Source of the DNA: Branchinecta lynchi
Lineage: Eukaryota; Arthropoda; Branchiopoda; Anostraca; Branchinectidae
Length of the DNA: 64,000 nucleotides
Direction of reading: 5' to 3'
Assembly: GCA_023053575.1 (NCBI GenBank)
Contig: JAKZAP010000009.1
Coordinates: forward strand, 17,155,869 to 17,219,868
This document shows, in pieces, positions 21,503-32,520 of this stretch. The translations under genes and the position numbers were made by a program. The notes beneath the pieces were generated by a model. That model made no database searches and was not told the DNA's origin. It worked only from the letters and a program-made list of their open reading frames with translations. Within the stretch, counting starts at the first letter, position 1. Each line of letters begins with the position of its first letter.

Positions 21503-22580
21503 AACAAGACCAAAGGTTTCGACGGGATCCCACAAATTTCATATCTGATCCAGACAGTTGGATCTTGTAGATAAATATCCGGTCTTCGCCAACCAATTTT
21601 AACTGGAATTTAGAAACAGATTAAGGTCAATGGCTAATCATTTGAGAAAACTAAGTTCAGACATGGATTCAGCGTGCGTGTTTACTCCTATAAGTCGTAT
21701 ATACTTTGACGAAATTGATCAAAACTTCCAGCTGCCTTACTGCTCGCATATTTTCCGGTTTCTGCCTGGTTCTTGGCGAGCTTCTTGTCCGTTATGTACT
21801 ATATAATACATTACAATACACTACAGATAAAACTTTAACTTTTAACGAATCTTCATGTTTTGGCCGGAGCCCGAACTATTTGTCCCGCGTGGAATATTGA
21901 CACATAAGTTCAGCATGCCTCCTTACCACTACACCCATCCTCTAATCAACTTCAGATAAAACGTTTACTTTTTCAAAACTTTACTTTTTCAGCCGGATTC
22001 CGGGAGAACTATATGTCCGGGTAGAAAATAATTGCAAAATGCGGTATTGCGGATGCAGCATGTCTTCTTAAGCCTGAATCGAACATCTAATCAAGCTCAA
22101 ATACAACTTTTACGTTATACAAATTTTCCGGTTTGGGCCGGATCCCAGACGAACTACTTGTCCGGAGAAAAAAAAATTGTTTAATACGTGTTCAGTGTGT
22201 CTTCTTACCCCTAAATTGAACCTCTAATCTACTTCAGATTAATTATTTCTTTTTCAGAAATTTTCCTGTTTTTGCCGGATTCACGGTGAACTACTTGTCC
22301 GGCGAGAAAATAATTTTCATATTCGGATTCAGCATGTCTCCTTATCTCTGAATCGATTATCTTATTAGATTCTAAAATATTTTTTCGTCCCTTAATTTGA
22401 CCCCCTCCCGACCCCTAAATATAGGGCTACAGACCCCATCTTCGAAATTGACCTGTACTCTGACCCAAAGATTCTTTATGACAAATTTGAACGAAATATC
22501 TCAATCCCTTCGAGAGTTATCGTGCTAACAGAGGAGAGACGGCCAACTTTTACGAAGTCATAGGTACGGGATCCCAAAAA
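21503..22580 (+). mobile_element. F1 Helentron-like element nested in the foldback element
   Basis: The 5' end is AACAAGACCAAAGGTTTCGA followed by CGGGATCCCA. Several 137-bp units follow (GCCGGATTCCGGGAGAACTA, TTGTCCGG, TCTTCTTACC). The 3' end is shortened: after GAAGTCATAGGTACGG it passes directly to GATCCCAAAAA, lacking the usual ACTTACGTTTT segment. Confidence 0.78.
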
Positions 22581-22859
22581 GTAGTAGCCCTCCAAAATAG
22601 TAGATAAAACTAGAATTTTCTGTTAATTGATAGTAATGCAATCACCAGTCCCATTCACAAGTTATTTCTTAATGAGCCTTTTACTTTCAAGCTCCCCCTT
22701 CAGAATAATTTAAAAAAGTAAAAAAAATATATTTATGTCTGCTAAAATAAAAAGTTTCTAATATAGAGCCACATTATCCACATTAGAGCCTAACATCAAT
22801 AAATTTTCTCCCCAGAAATAGCTATTATTCCAATAATTCCGAAAAATTCATAAAAACTA

Positions 22860-24527
22860 AACAAGAGCATGGCACTTGCAGGGGTTAGGATATATTTTTC
22901 ATGAAAAGAACTTTGCAGTTAAGATGCGCGCTGTAAGGGGGCTAGAACTTCATTTGTAAGCAAAACCCTTTAGGCAAAAATGATACTTGGCTGATGGGGA
23001 CCATGAACATACATATTTTGCTTAAAAGTATTTTTCTTACTTTGCGGTCAAGGTTGGTACGGTAATAATCGGATTTGGGAAGTAGCTATTTATAAGCAAA
23101 TCTTGTTGAATATCTAATATTCCAGCGAAGTTTCGTCGTCCTAGCTCATCTGGAAGTACCTTAGCTCGCGATCACCGGAATCCCAGACCCCCCCCCCCTC
23201 CAACTCCACCCACAATACTCGGAGCCAATCCGGTTCTGTAAATGATGCCCAGAGCATCTGTTTGTGTCATAGGTATCCCTCCACTTACGTTTTGGGATCC
23301 CAAAACTAAGAGCTGGAAGCTCAAATGGCACTTGCAAAGCTGGGTCAGATGAAAGTTATGGTCAGAAGTATTTTTTTCACTTTTTGGTTAAGATTCGCAC
23401 TATAAGGGTGCTGAAAATTAATTTCTAAGAAAAACCCTTGAGGCAAAAGGATCATGTACATGGCGATCGTGAAAAAGTAAATTTTGCTTAAAAGTGTTTT
23501 TGTATTTTGCGGTTAAGATGAGTTCTTTAAGGAATGGTGATCTCTAACCCAATGATGTCAAGTTTCTAATACTCCAGCAAAGTTATATGGTCCTAGCACA
23601 TCTGGAAGTACCTTAACTCACGATCACCGGAATTCCGGACACCCCCCCCCCCTTCCCCCTCGAATCCGGTTCGATTCTGTTAGTAACGTACCTAGGACGT
23701 GTGCCTGTACTTCCCACCAAGTTTCATCGTGATCGCTCCACTCTATGCGCGTCACAAGATTTCCGGTTCTCCCCTCCAACCCCCCCCTCCCAGTTGAACG
23801 GATCTGGTCCGGACTTGAAACGGGACATCTGAGACATGGGATCTTTCAAGATATCAAGTTTCATTAAGATCCGATAACCCGTTCGAAAGTTATGCATGCC
23901 ACTAATTCTCGGATTCCGCCGTCTCCCCCTCCCCCACGACTGTCGGATGGGGGAGTGACTGTTTCCAAGTTAATCTGGTCGGGTCCCTGATATGCCTACC
24001 AAGTTTTATCGTCCTAGTCCACCTAGAAGTACATTAACTACGGATCGCCGGAATTCCGGAACCCCCCTCAGTGTCCGAATCCGATCCAGTTCTGTCAGTT
24101 GTTTATCTAGAGCTTGTTCTTGTTCTTGCCACTAAGTTTCATCCGGATCGCTCCACTCTAAGAGTTTCACACGATTTCCAGTTCCCCCCTCCAACTCCCC
24201 TCCCCCGATTCATCGGATCCGGTCCGGACTTGATATGAGATATCTGAGACACAAGGTCTTTCCAGATATCAAGTTTCATTAAGATCCGATCACCTCTTCG
24301 AAAGTTATGCATGCCCCTGTTTTCTGGATTCCACCACCTCCCCCTCCTCCCACGATGGTCGGATCGGTCAAGTGACTACTTCCAATTTAGTATGGTCGGG
24401 TCCCTAACATGCTTGCCAAGTTTCATCGTCCTAGAACTTCTGGAAGTACCCTAACTCGAGAGCAGTGGACCGACCGACCAAAAAGTGATCGGTATATGGC
24501 ACTTGAGCGGAGCTGCAAGTGCCATAA
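22860..24527 (+). mobile_element. F3b Helentron-like element(s), with F1 fragment inside
   Basis: 5'-type ends occur at 22860 (AACAAGAGCATGGCACTTGC) and again at about 23306 (AAGAGCTGGAAGCTCAAATG). Both are followed by the same leader (TTGCAGTTAAGATG / TTTGGTTAAGATTCG). An F1 3' end (CATAGGTATCCCTCCACTTA then TTTTGGGATCCCAAAA) separates them at 23258-23305. The body has F3-type tandem units. The 3' end is CGGTATATGGCACTTGAGCG and the closing arm TGCAAGTGCCATAAAAA at about 24527. This is probably two copies or an internal duplication. Confidence 0.7.
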
Positions 24528-24860
24528 AAATCTAATTGTGTTTTAGTTGCCCAGCAATTAGTACTTATATCTTGAAGTTGTAAGCTAGCTCTCTTCAAAA
24601 TACATTTACCAGAACCGACTGTCCTTATTCGCCTCCCTGACCCCAGCTTAGCGAAGCTATCAATTACAATGAGAGTTTTCCCTGGTGTCTACCAACTGTA
24701 TTCTTTCTTTCGTAACGTGAACCAAAACTGTCAGAATTTACGAGAGGCTCCTGACTTAATTTTTGCCCTCATTAAAAGTGAATTGTCGGCTTCTCTTATT
24801 AATCCCCTGGGCGAGCTTCCGTAACTATCCCGTCGACAAACTTCCGCAAAATGTGTGTGA

Positions 24861-25310
24861 ACTGACGTTTATGGCAACTGACGTTTATACCAACTGACGT
24901 TTATACCAACTGACGTTTATGCCAACTGACGTTTATGTCAACTGACGGTTATACCAACTGACGCTTTTGTGAAGTGACGGTAGACGAACTGACCTTAGGC
25001 GAACTGACGTGTAGCTGAACTGTCGGATTTTAGGATTAGGTGAACTGACGTGTAGGTCTACTGACGTTTATGTCAACTGACAGTAGGCGAACTGACGTTT
25101 GGTCAACTGACGTGTAGGGCAACTGACGTGTTGACCAACTGACGTGTTGGTCAACTGACGTGTTGATGAAGTGACGTGTTGATCAACTGACGGATTTTTG
25201 GGGGTCAACTGACGTGTAGGCGAACTGTCGGAAAATGTTGGCGTACTGACGGAATTCTGTGGCGAACTGACGTTTATGTCAACTGACGTGTTGCGGTACT
25301 GACGGGACCC
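24861..25310 (-). repeat. CGTCAGTT satellite, right arm of foldback element
   Basis: This is the reverse-complement array (AACTGACG units such as ACTGACGTTTATGCC and ACTGACGTGTTGATC) at about 16-18 bp spacing. It faces the array at 20741. Unit sequences differ from the left arm, so the arms are not simple recent copies. Predicted proteins across it merely translate the repeat. Confidence 0.9.
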
Positions 25311-25406
25311 CGTTTTTTGTACTTTTTTGTACGACCAGCAGGCAACCCCCCCCCCGAAAGGTAAAAAAAAACGAAATGAATTCATGGATACGGGCCTGAA
25401 TATGAC

Positions 25407-25570
25407 ATTAAATTTTCGAACGCTCTAGAACTCTTGCCTGGGGCCAAAAAGGATTTTTTTTCTTGTAATTGAACCAGAGCCTACAGTGTGTGAAGTAAAG
25501 TGGAGTTGCATAGCCTACGTCAGAGAGGAATATCTGAAGTTATGCAGCTAAGCTTTCGTTTCATCATACC
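25407..25570 (+). repeat. Repeat RX, right part after the foldback insertion
   Basis: This continues the homology to 12930-13112 (ACTCTTGCCTGGGGCC, AAGTGGAGTTGCATAGCC, CTTTCGTTTCATC). The left part is at 20512-20624. Confidence 0.75.
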
Positions 25571-25709
25571 GTGTCATCAGACCCACAACCATTTTTTTTT
25601 TTAATTCCCTTCCGTCTCGGTGACATAAGTGTGGCACCTAACTTTCTATTTTACTTTATAAAAACTTCGCTATTTTAACTTTTCTTACTACTGTTACAGT
25701 GCTTAAGAC

Positions 25710-28092
25710 CGGGGTGGCCCGAAGGGGGGGTGAGGGGGGGGGGTGACTCACCCCCCCCCCTGCCTTCTGTTAAGTCGTATCAGTCGTTTATTTTGGCCTC
25801 GCCGAGTTCCCGGGCATTCATTTAATAAAAAAAAATCCGAGTCGTTTAATTTTTTTTTTGTTAATTTTGTCTCTGCACAGCTTCAGTCGTAAGCCAGTTC
25901 CCGAAGAAGTCGTTTAAACCAGGTTTTGTAACCCCGATAGGTCGGAGACATGATTCATGGGGCAGCAATGCGGCTACCTGTTCTACTCCCGTGGGATTTG
26001 GATCTGTCTAACTTCGGTCTTTCACATTTTAGCCTGTCAAAATCACAATAGGTTAGTTGTTAAAGTGAAGTGAAGTCTGACTGGTAGCATTGATATACCT
26101 TATAGACTAAAAGCGAGAGACAAGGTTATGTGAATTGATTTTTGGTCATCTTTGGCTATAAGTGAAAAAAGAAGGAATAGAATTTTTAAACAGAATGGAA
26201 AACCCATCAGAAATCAAATGACAGGAGACCCGCGAAAGAAGTGTGCCCAGAACAAATCGAAAAATGCCGATTACAAAGAGAGGTTGAGGTAGGAACACAG
26301 CTTGAAAGGACATGAGGTTCTGCAGACGCTGGAATAGCTCATTCTATTCGAGAGGTAGATTTTTGGCTTCTATGCTAGCAGAGGCGTTACTATCAAAATG
26401 TTTGGGGGTGGGAGGGGGGGGGAGAGGAGCAAAACTATTCCTTCAGCCAAAGCTGACTGCGAATCGTATGTTTCATCGCTGACTGCGAATCATAGCACTA
26501 TCAAATATGGGAGGAGCAAGGTATTTACCGACTGGCCGGTGATTTTTACCGTCTTTTCTTGCGAAAAAACGATTCTGGCAAAAAATCGACTGATTTAAAG
26601 AAAATGACCGTTTTTAAGAAAAATCAACTGTTTCCCCCAAAAAATAGATTCTTTTTACGAAAAATCGTGACAAATCTATTTTTTACCGGCTAGCCGACAA
26701 CATCGCGCTGAGGGGACTGGTGGAGGGTGCATCCACCCCCCACCCATACGTGACGCCCCTGCATGCTAGTTTTAAAGCACTTCTGAAAAGACTTCGTAAA
26801 ATTCAGGACACTCATACAACTCGAAAATGATCTCTTTTATGTTTAAGTTATTCCAAAAGCGAACTTCCCGTCTTCATTTGCTGTGCATAGCATCTTCTGT
26901 CGCGTAGAATCAAATTCTGCAAACCAGTTTTAAGTTGCAATTCTTCAGATGTAGCTCACTCTAGATTTAACTGCTTTAGTTTTCGACATAAAAGTACAGT
27001 GTGTCGAGTGACAAATAAAACGGTACTTTCATTATGAAACAAAAGTACATAAAATCACCCGGGGAAAAACGCAACTCAAGTTTCGTCGGAGAACCGGCAT
27101 CTTTTTCTATATCTGTAAACTCCTGTCAGGCCAAAGACCGAAAGTTCGTGACGTCCGTAAATCCGGATTTTTTTTTTAATGCATTGGCAAACCTGTTTTC
27201 CTCGTTTCGTTTCTGAGGAAGTGTGTTCTGAACGTGAAAATTACTTTTTTTGCTATTAGTTCGGAGCAAATCTACTTTCTTTTCTATGGGCTTTATTTTG
27301 TCACTTTTTCGATGGACAGAGTCGTGATTGCATAGCTATTCTTAACTTTTCATTGGGATCGCAAAATTACGCTCTGCTCCTCGCCGTACGTCCATAAATC
27401 TTTTTTCTTTGAATGCACTTGCAAACTTCCTCGTTTTGTTTCTGAATAAGCCTGTCTTTTACGTGAAAATTACTTTTTTTGCTTTAATTAGGAAAAAATC
27501 TACTTTGTTTTCTGTGGCCACTATTTTATCACTTTTTTCGACGGTCAGATTTTTTATTTCAAAGCTATTTTTTCCTTTTCAATGGGATCGCAAAAAGACG
27601 GTCTGCTCCTCGGCGTTTCACAAAATTTCGCCTTTGGCACATTTCATGGTATTCCCTGTTTAGAGGAACGGTGTGTCATTTACTTGGCGATTAGGCTTGG
27701 AACTTTTTAGATTTGAAACACATTAAAGGCTGGCTAGAATCTTTCTAGACAAAGGCAGAATAAACAAAATTCGTCTGCGGCGCTTGCTTTAATTTTGTCC
27801 AGGGTACAGGCGTTGAAAGCTTTCCTCTTATGCGAAAGTTGAAGTGTAAAGCTGAGGCTATGAAGGTATGTATACACAAATTTTGATTACAAGGATAATT
27901 TCAGCTGATGTATTGCAGCTAGTTTTACAGCGGGGGTCTATTATTTGTTGGTGGGGAATTTGCGCCATTGCCGCATAGTCGCAACAGTTCATTTTTGTTG
28001 GTACCTGCGAGTCGTATATTACGACCGATGAGTCGTTGAAATGAGGGGTCTCACCCCCCCCCCCCTTGCCTGAGTGCTTCGGGCCACCCGTG
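25710..28092 (+). mobile_element. Large hAT-like element, CAGGGGTGGCCCGAAG family, complete copy
   Basis: The ends are CGGGGTGGCCCGAAG and CTTCGGGCCACCCGTG. They are flanked by exact 8-bp duplications CTTAAGAC at 25702-25709 and 28093-28100. G-runs and C-runs lie within 40 bp of both TIRs. It is collinear (inverted) with 2502-5437 over about 2 kb. A CAGRGGCGTYAC hAT MITE is nested at 26379-26761. I see no intact transposase: all frames are broken, so it appears non-autonomous. The native length without the nested MITE is about 2.0 kb. Confidence 0.85.
26379..26761 (+). mobile_element. hAT-like MITE, CAGAGGCGTTAC family, nested
   Basis: The TIRs are CAGAGGCGTTACTA and CGTGACGCCCCTG. The flanks TATGCTAG (26371-26378) and CATGCTAG (26762-26769) match at 7/8. 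G-runs follow the left TIR and C-runs precede the right. It contains a fragment of repeat R6 (26431-26512) absent from the sibling copies, so it is itself a host for an insertion. Confidence 0.85.
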
Positions 28093-28150
28093 CTTAAGAC
28101 TATTGAAATACAAAATGATTGATAAGTATTCAAAACATTATCGTAACATG

Positions 28151-29041
28151 AACAAGATCAAAGGTATCGATGGAATCTCAAAAACGTAATATTTGATCCA
28201 GACAATTGGGCCTGTACATATCCAGTCTTCGCCAGACTCCTTGAACGTTTTTACTATTAAAATTCTGAAATAGATTGAAAAGTCAGAACTTCTTGCCTTA
28301 ATTTCGTCAATTTTCCGGTTTCGGCCGGATTCCGGACGAATACTTGTCCGGCAAAAAACAAAAACTGAAAAACGAATTCAGCATGTCCCCTTACCTTTAT
28401 ATCAAACCTCTGATCAACTTGAGATAAAACTTCTACTTTTCACAAATTTTCCGGTTTCAGCCGGACTACGGCGAACTATATGTCCGGGTAGAAAATGATG
28501 GCCATATAGGGATTCAGCACGTCGTCTTACCCCTTAATCGAACATCTAATAAGCCTCAGATAAACTTTTACTTTTAACAAATTCTCGGGTTTGGCCGGAT
28601 TCCGGGCGAACTGCTTGTCCCGCAAGAAAATGATTTTCAGTTACGTATTCAGCATTTCTTCTTACCTCTAACCTTATCAACTTCAAAGAAAACTTTTACT
28701 TTTAACAAATTTCCGGGTTTGGCCGGATTCCTGGCGAACTATTTGTCTGGCAAGAAAATGATTTTCATAAATTTGTTCAGCATGTCTTATCACCCTTACA
28801 TCGACTATCTCATTAACTGTTAAAAAATGTTTTGTTTGCCCCTTAATTTCAATCCCCTTCCCCACCCCTAAATGTTGAATTACAGATCCCATCTACAAAC
28901 CCGACCTGTCCACTGACCCAAAGAATCCTCACACCAAGTTTCATCAAAATAGCTTATTCCGTTCGAGTTATCGTGCTGACAGACGGACAACTTTTACGAA
29001 GTCATAGGCATCCCTCTACTAACGTTTTGTGATCCCGAAAA
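28151..29041 (+). mobile_element. F1 Helentron-like element, first of a head-to-tail pair
   Basis: The 5' end is AACAAGATCAAAGGTATCGA. There are four or five 137-bp units with CCGGTTTCGGCCGGATTCCG and similar words. The 3' end has ACAGACGGACAACTTTTACG and AACGTTTTGTGATCCCGAAA, a slightly decayed palindrome. Only about 10 bp separate it from the next F1 copy in the same orientation. Confidence 0.8.
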
Positions 29042-29051
29042 CCAGACGAGG

Positions 29052-30426
29052 AACAAGACAAAAGGTTTCGATTGGATCCCAAAACTGTAACATTTGATAC
29101 AGACAATTGGGTGTCAAACTGATCAAAACTGCCTGCCTTACTTCTGCCAAATTCCCAGTTTCGGCCGAATTCCGGGCGAACTGCTTGGTTCCGGCAAAGA
29201 AATAAAGCTCAAGAACAAATTCAGCTTATCTCCCTACCTCTATATCGAGCATCTAATCAACTTCCAATAAACTTTTAACTTATAACTAGTTTTCCAGTAT
29301 CAACCGGATTCCGGACGAACAATGTGTTCGGATAAATGATCATTCATTTACAGAATCAGCATCTCTTCTTACCCCTTCATCGGACATCTAAGCAACTTCA
29401 AATAAAGCTTTTGCTTTCAACAAATTTTCCGTTTTGGCCGAATTCTGGGCCAACTACTTGTCCTGGTAGAAAAATGATTCTCATATAAGTGTTCAGCATG
29501 TCTTCTTATCCCTATATCAAACATCTAATTAACTTCAAAGAAAACTTTTTACTTTTAACAACCTTTCCGATTTTGGCCAGATTCCGGGCGAACTACTTGT
29601 CCTGCGAGAAAATGGGTTTCATAATCATGTTCAGCATGTCGTTTTACCTTTTAATCCACTATCTCATTAGGTGTTCAAAAAATAATGTTTGCCCTTAATT
29701 TGAACTCCCTCCCCAACCCCTGAATATATAGCCACAGAGCCCATCTACAAATTGAATGTTTGAATAACATTCAAATCCTCGTTGTCAAAATTTTGCTCTT
29801 CGGTTGTTCAAGAAGTTTCTAGATCAATCCGTACCGCCTATGGGCGCATCGTCCCCAACCGGTGGCGCTATAATGGTAAAGCTTTGGGAAAATTGTAAAG
29901 CACCTTCTGCGCTCCTTCTATACTATTTCGTTCTGGTGTCACTCATGTTCTGCGAAAGAAGGAGATAAAAAAGATGAGATCATGTTATTTTAAATATGCA
30001 AAGCACCTGCTCCACTTGTCGAAATTATGCCATAACAATACTTTGACGGAGAAGTTCAAAATTCAAGATGCAAGTGTTACCCTTTTGGATGTTTCTTCGT
30101 CGCTATCAAAAATCATCGACAACAGAACCCAACCAGCGCACGACTTTCTACACTGCTTCCTGGCCGACGATTGAAATTAAGTGTCTTTTTCTGTATGTTT
30201 ATGTGTTTTATTTATTTTCTTCATTTACCCCGCTTTCTGAAAACGCCGGGTTATAAATAAATTACTTACTTACTTAAACTAGACCTTTCCCTTGAACCAA
30301 AGAATCCTCACACCGAGTTTCATCAAAATATCTCATTCCCTTCGAGAGTTATCGTGCTGACGGACGGACGGGCAACTTTTGCGATGTCATAGGTATCCCT
30401 CCACTTACGTTTTGGGATCCCAAAAA
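29052..30426 (+). mobile_element. F1 Helentron-like element, second of the pair, split by a LINE
   Basis: The 5' end is AACAAGACAAAAGGTTTCGA followed by TTGGATCCCAAAAC. Tandem units run to about 29750. A LINE insert interrupts (29755-30277). The 3' part resumes at ACCTTTCCCTTG with ACGGACGGACGGG, GCGATGTCATAGG and the perfect TTTTGGGATCCCAAAA terminus. Confidence 0.8.
29755..30277 (+). mobile_element. 5'-truncated LINE with reverse-transcriptase C-terminal remnant
   Basis: A frame open from about 29905 to a stop at 30172-30174 ends in a segment containing KKEIKKMRSCYFKYAKHLLH. This resembles the region just beyond the reverse-transcriptase domain of non-LTR elements and the independent segment at 57521-57706 (KFAKYLLRLPPWTRN). 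A T-rich 3' UTR, CGCCGGGTTATAAATAAA and the tail TTACTTACTTACTTA follow. The flanks AAATTGA and AAACTAGA suggest a short target duplication in the F1 host. Confidence 0.65.
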
Positions 30427-30948
30427 CCAAATGGTGGATTTTAGTGGTTCAAAATGATTGCAGTTGAGAAGTTCATGTTTTGTATACGGAACTATTGTTC
30501 GTATTTCAGCATTATAATTTTGACCTGTTGTTGCGGGCCTCGAAATGGAGCTGGACGACGATGTCTAATCCGCCGATTTTATAACGAGGGTGTGCTGACT
30601 CTCACACCGTTGTACATTAATTCCCGGCACCTTTTCGGCAACCCCCCGGAACCATTCCGGCACCGGTGTACACAGTTCTCGTCTGATAATCCTGCAATAG
30701 CAATAAAGGTGGACAGGCTATTAGACCCTTTATCGTTCAGTTTCCGGACACCTTTCCAGATTTGGCAAAGCCGATGACGAACTTTGTGTCGAAGCATCAT
30801 TACAGCTGAGTGTCCCATTCAGAAAACTAATTAAGGGCTTAAAGGATAATTGGCACATTGCCGCCGCGCGCCTCCGAGTCGCTGAGTTGAAACACCTTTT
30901 CAGGGATCTGAAGTTAATCAGTTGCTTTCCGGAAGGTGAGAAGGAAGG
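30427..30948. other. Sequence upstream of a candidate first exon; no repeat recognised
   Basis: This is unique in the window. No TATA box was confidently seen. The last 30 bases before the candidate ATG include GGAAGGTGAGAAGGAAGG, which contains a GTGAG word of its own. Confidence 0.35.
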
Positions 30949-31017
30949 ATGAAGAGATTATTTGTTGTCGCGATTTTGCTGGTTGCTGCTGTTGCCGCGA
31001 AGCACGATCATAAGCAT
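30949..31017 (+). CDS. Candidate first coding exon: secretory signal peptide
   Basis: The ATG at 30949 (context GGAAGGATGA) opens 23 codons beginning MKRLFVVAILLVAAVAAK and ending in a short His/Lys/Asp run. It is followed immediately by the consensus donor GTAAGT at 31018, phase 0. A basic residue pair, a 13-residue hydrophobic core and small residues (AVAA) before a likely cleavage site make a textbook signal peptide, so the product would be secreted. Downstream exons could not be identified. An open frame at 31862-32122 is not obviously connected. The surrounding kilobases are among the most transposon-poor in the window, which fits a real gene start but does not prove it. Confidence 0.4.
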
Positions 31018-31020
31018 GTA

Positions 31021-32160
31021 AGTTGAAGATTTCCATAGCTTTGGCTAAATAATGTTCAGATGCAAGTATTGTAACTTGATAAAAATCAGTTTGCTAATTT
31101 TACAGGACAGAATTTAGACCTGTGTGTATGGTACAGGAGAGGTATCCAACCTCGAACTTGACCAGACAGTTTTACAAGGAAATTTGTGTGCAGTCCTAGG
31201 TCAGGGTTTCCTCCTTGACAGTTAGAAATGCACTGAAGTTTCATTTTCACCAAGCCAGGTTCAATGTTGTTTCAGTCGAGGTTGGATACATACATCTCCA
31301 GTATGTGTTTGGTTTGGCGAGTTTAGTTGCTTTTTGCAATTCATATGCTATCTTAAACGTTAGTTAACTTTTTACCTGTACCATTTTTAAACAGTCTTGT
31401 GACTAAAGTCATCAATCATTCAGCCAAAGTAGCTAATCTAAGGATCCTACGAACACCTAAATGGGTTTTTATTCTTCGGATCATTTACCATTTCAACCAC
31501 AACTTCACAGTTCAGGGTGAACCATCATTGAAAAAAGCACGCCTCTACTGTACTTGAATCGGTATCAAAATACGGTGTTTCTACTTGTAACAAAATATGA
31601 TCTCCAATTCGTAAGACGTGCAAGCTTTTTTCTTCCACCAAAGTGTCATAAACAATAACCCAACAACATTCACCTTCAGGTTGTTAATCTTAGAGCTTCT
31701 ACCCCCTTTGCCTACCTCCATCACTATACCCTACTCGCTGCTCCACCAGGCCAAATCCATGACTTTTCAATGTCATTTTTAACACCTCGGCCTCATTAAA
31801 ATTTGTAGTATCTTCTTTCATGTGTATTATCTTTCTTGTTCGAATTTACTTGCTGTTTTGAATGTTTGATGGACATCTTTCTGTGACCATGGACCACAAC
31901 AGAGTGTATTTTGGTATGAAGCATAAGTTGAAGGTGGGATTAGTTGCAAGTTTTGATAAGCGAACAAATCTCAGCTTTCTTATGGGGAATGATGATGGTG
32001 ACGAAAATTGTAGCAGAAATTCCAGTCCGCGGCTGCCAGCCCAGGTGAAACTAGGCCTACTAGTTCAGGTCCAGGGAATAGGGACTTGGTCCAGATCTCA
32101 ACTAACGACTCGGATGAGATGATAAAAAATGTGTAACAAATAAAACAAATGAGATAATGC
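31021..32160. other. Putative intron or intergenic sequence
   Basis: It contains several acceptor-like sites (for example TTGTTTCAG at about 31270 and ATTCACCTTCAG at about 31680) but no exon I can defend. The 86-codon open frame 31862-32122 lacks any recognised domain and is followed by AACAAATAAAACAAATG. Confidence 0.35.
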
Positions 32161-32249
32161 TTCCGAATTTATGGTGGTCAGACAGTTAATTTGACCAGTT
32201 CTCTGATTGGCCAGTATTAGTAATGGTCATGTTGAAGTCTGAATTACAT

Positions 32250-32520
32250 TTCAGTGCCTGTCTTATTAGAAGCGCTGGAGGCTTGATCAACCAAGTCTGG
32301 ATGCGTCCGTGACGGGAGTAGGATATCCCTAGCGAATACTTAGTGCGACTTTCCATTATAATGGGAGTAAGACTAGACGCTGTCTATTGCCTCGTAGAAA
32401 CATGAACTTCCGGAGACATGAAACAGGAATAGGAAGCAGACCTTTCGTTTTTTGAACTTTTTGCCGAATAAGTACATATGTGAATAGTATTTAGACCGAA
32501 AATTGGGTAGAGTCAAGAAC
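32250..32520 (+). repeat. Dispersed repeat, paralogue of 36060-36250
   Basis: Shared words are AGACGCTGTCTATTG / AGACGCATTGTCTATTG, AGGAAGCAGACCTTT, TGAACTTTTTGCC and GTATTTAGA. The family and ends are unknown. Bases 32520-32990 show nothing recognisable. Confidence 0.5.

Larger units (their letters stand above)
20625..25398. mobile_element. 4.77 kb foldback-like hAT element with satellite arms
   Basis: It starts CAAGGCCATATCCAGGGG and ends with the inverted counterpart GGATACGGGCCTG. Both sides carry the exact 8-bp duplication AATATGAC (20617-20624 and 25399-25406). The insertion sits in repeat RX, whose uninterrupted copy is at 12838. Long inverted arms (about 20625-21270 and 24745-25398) contain a G/C run, a CGTCAGTT satellite and a shared inner block (CCCAGGGGATTAATAA, GAAGCCGAC, ATGAGGG). 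Two Helentron-like elements are nested in the centre, leaving about 2.0 kb native. No transposase is seen. Short relatives with the same TIR lie at 36411, 36711 and 37977. Confidence 0.88.

Noticed and set aside
31862..32122. 86-codon frame as a downstream exon of the signal-peptide gene
   Set aside because: No acceptor of good quality precedes it in a compatible phase and no domain is recognised.
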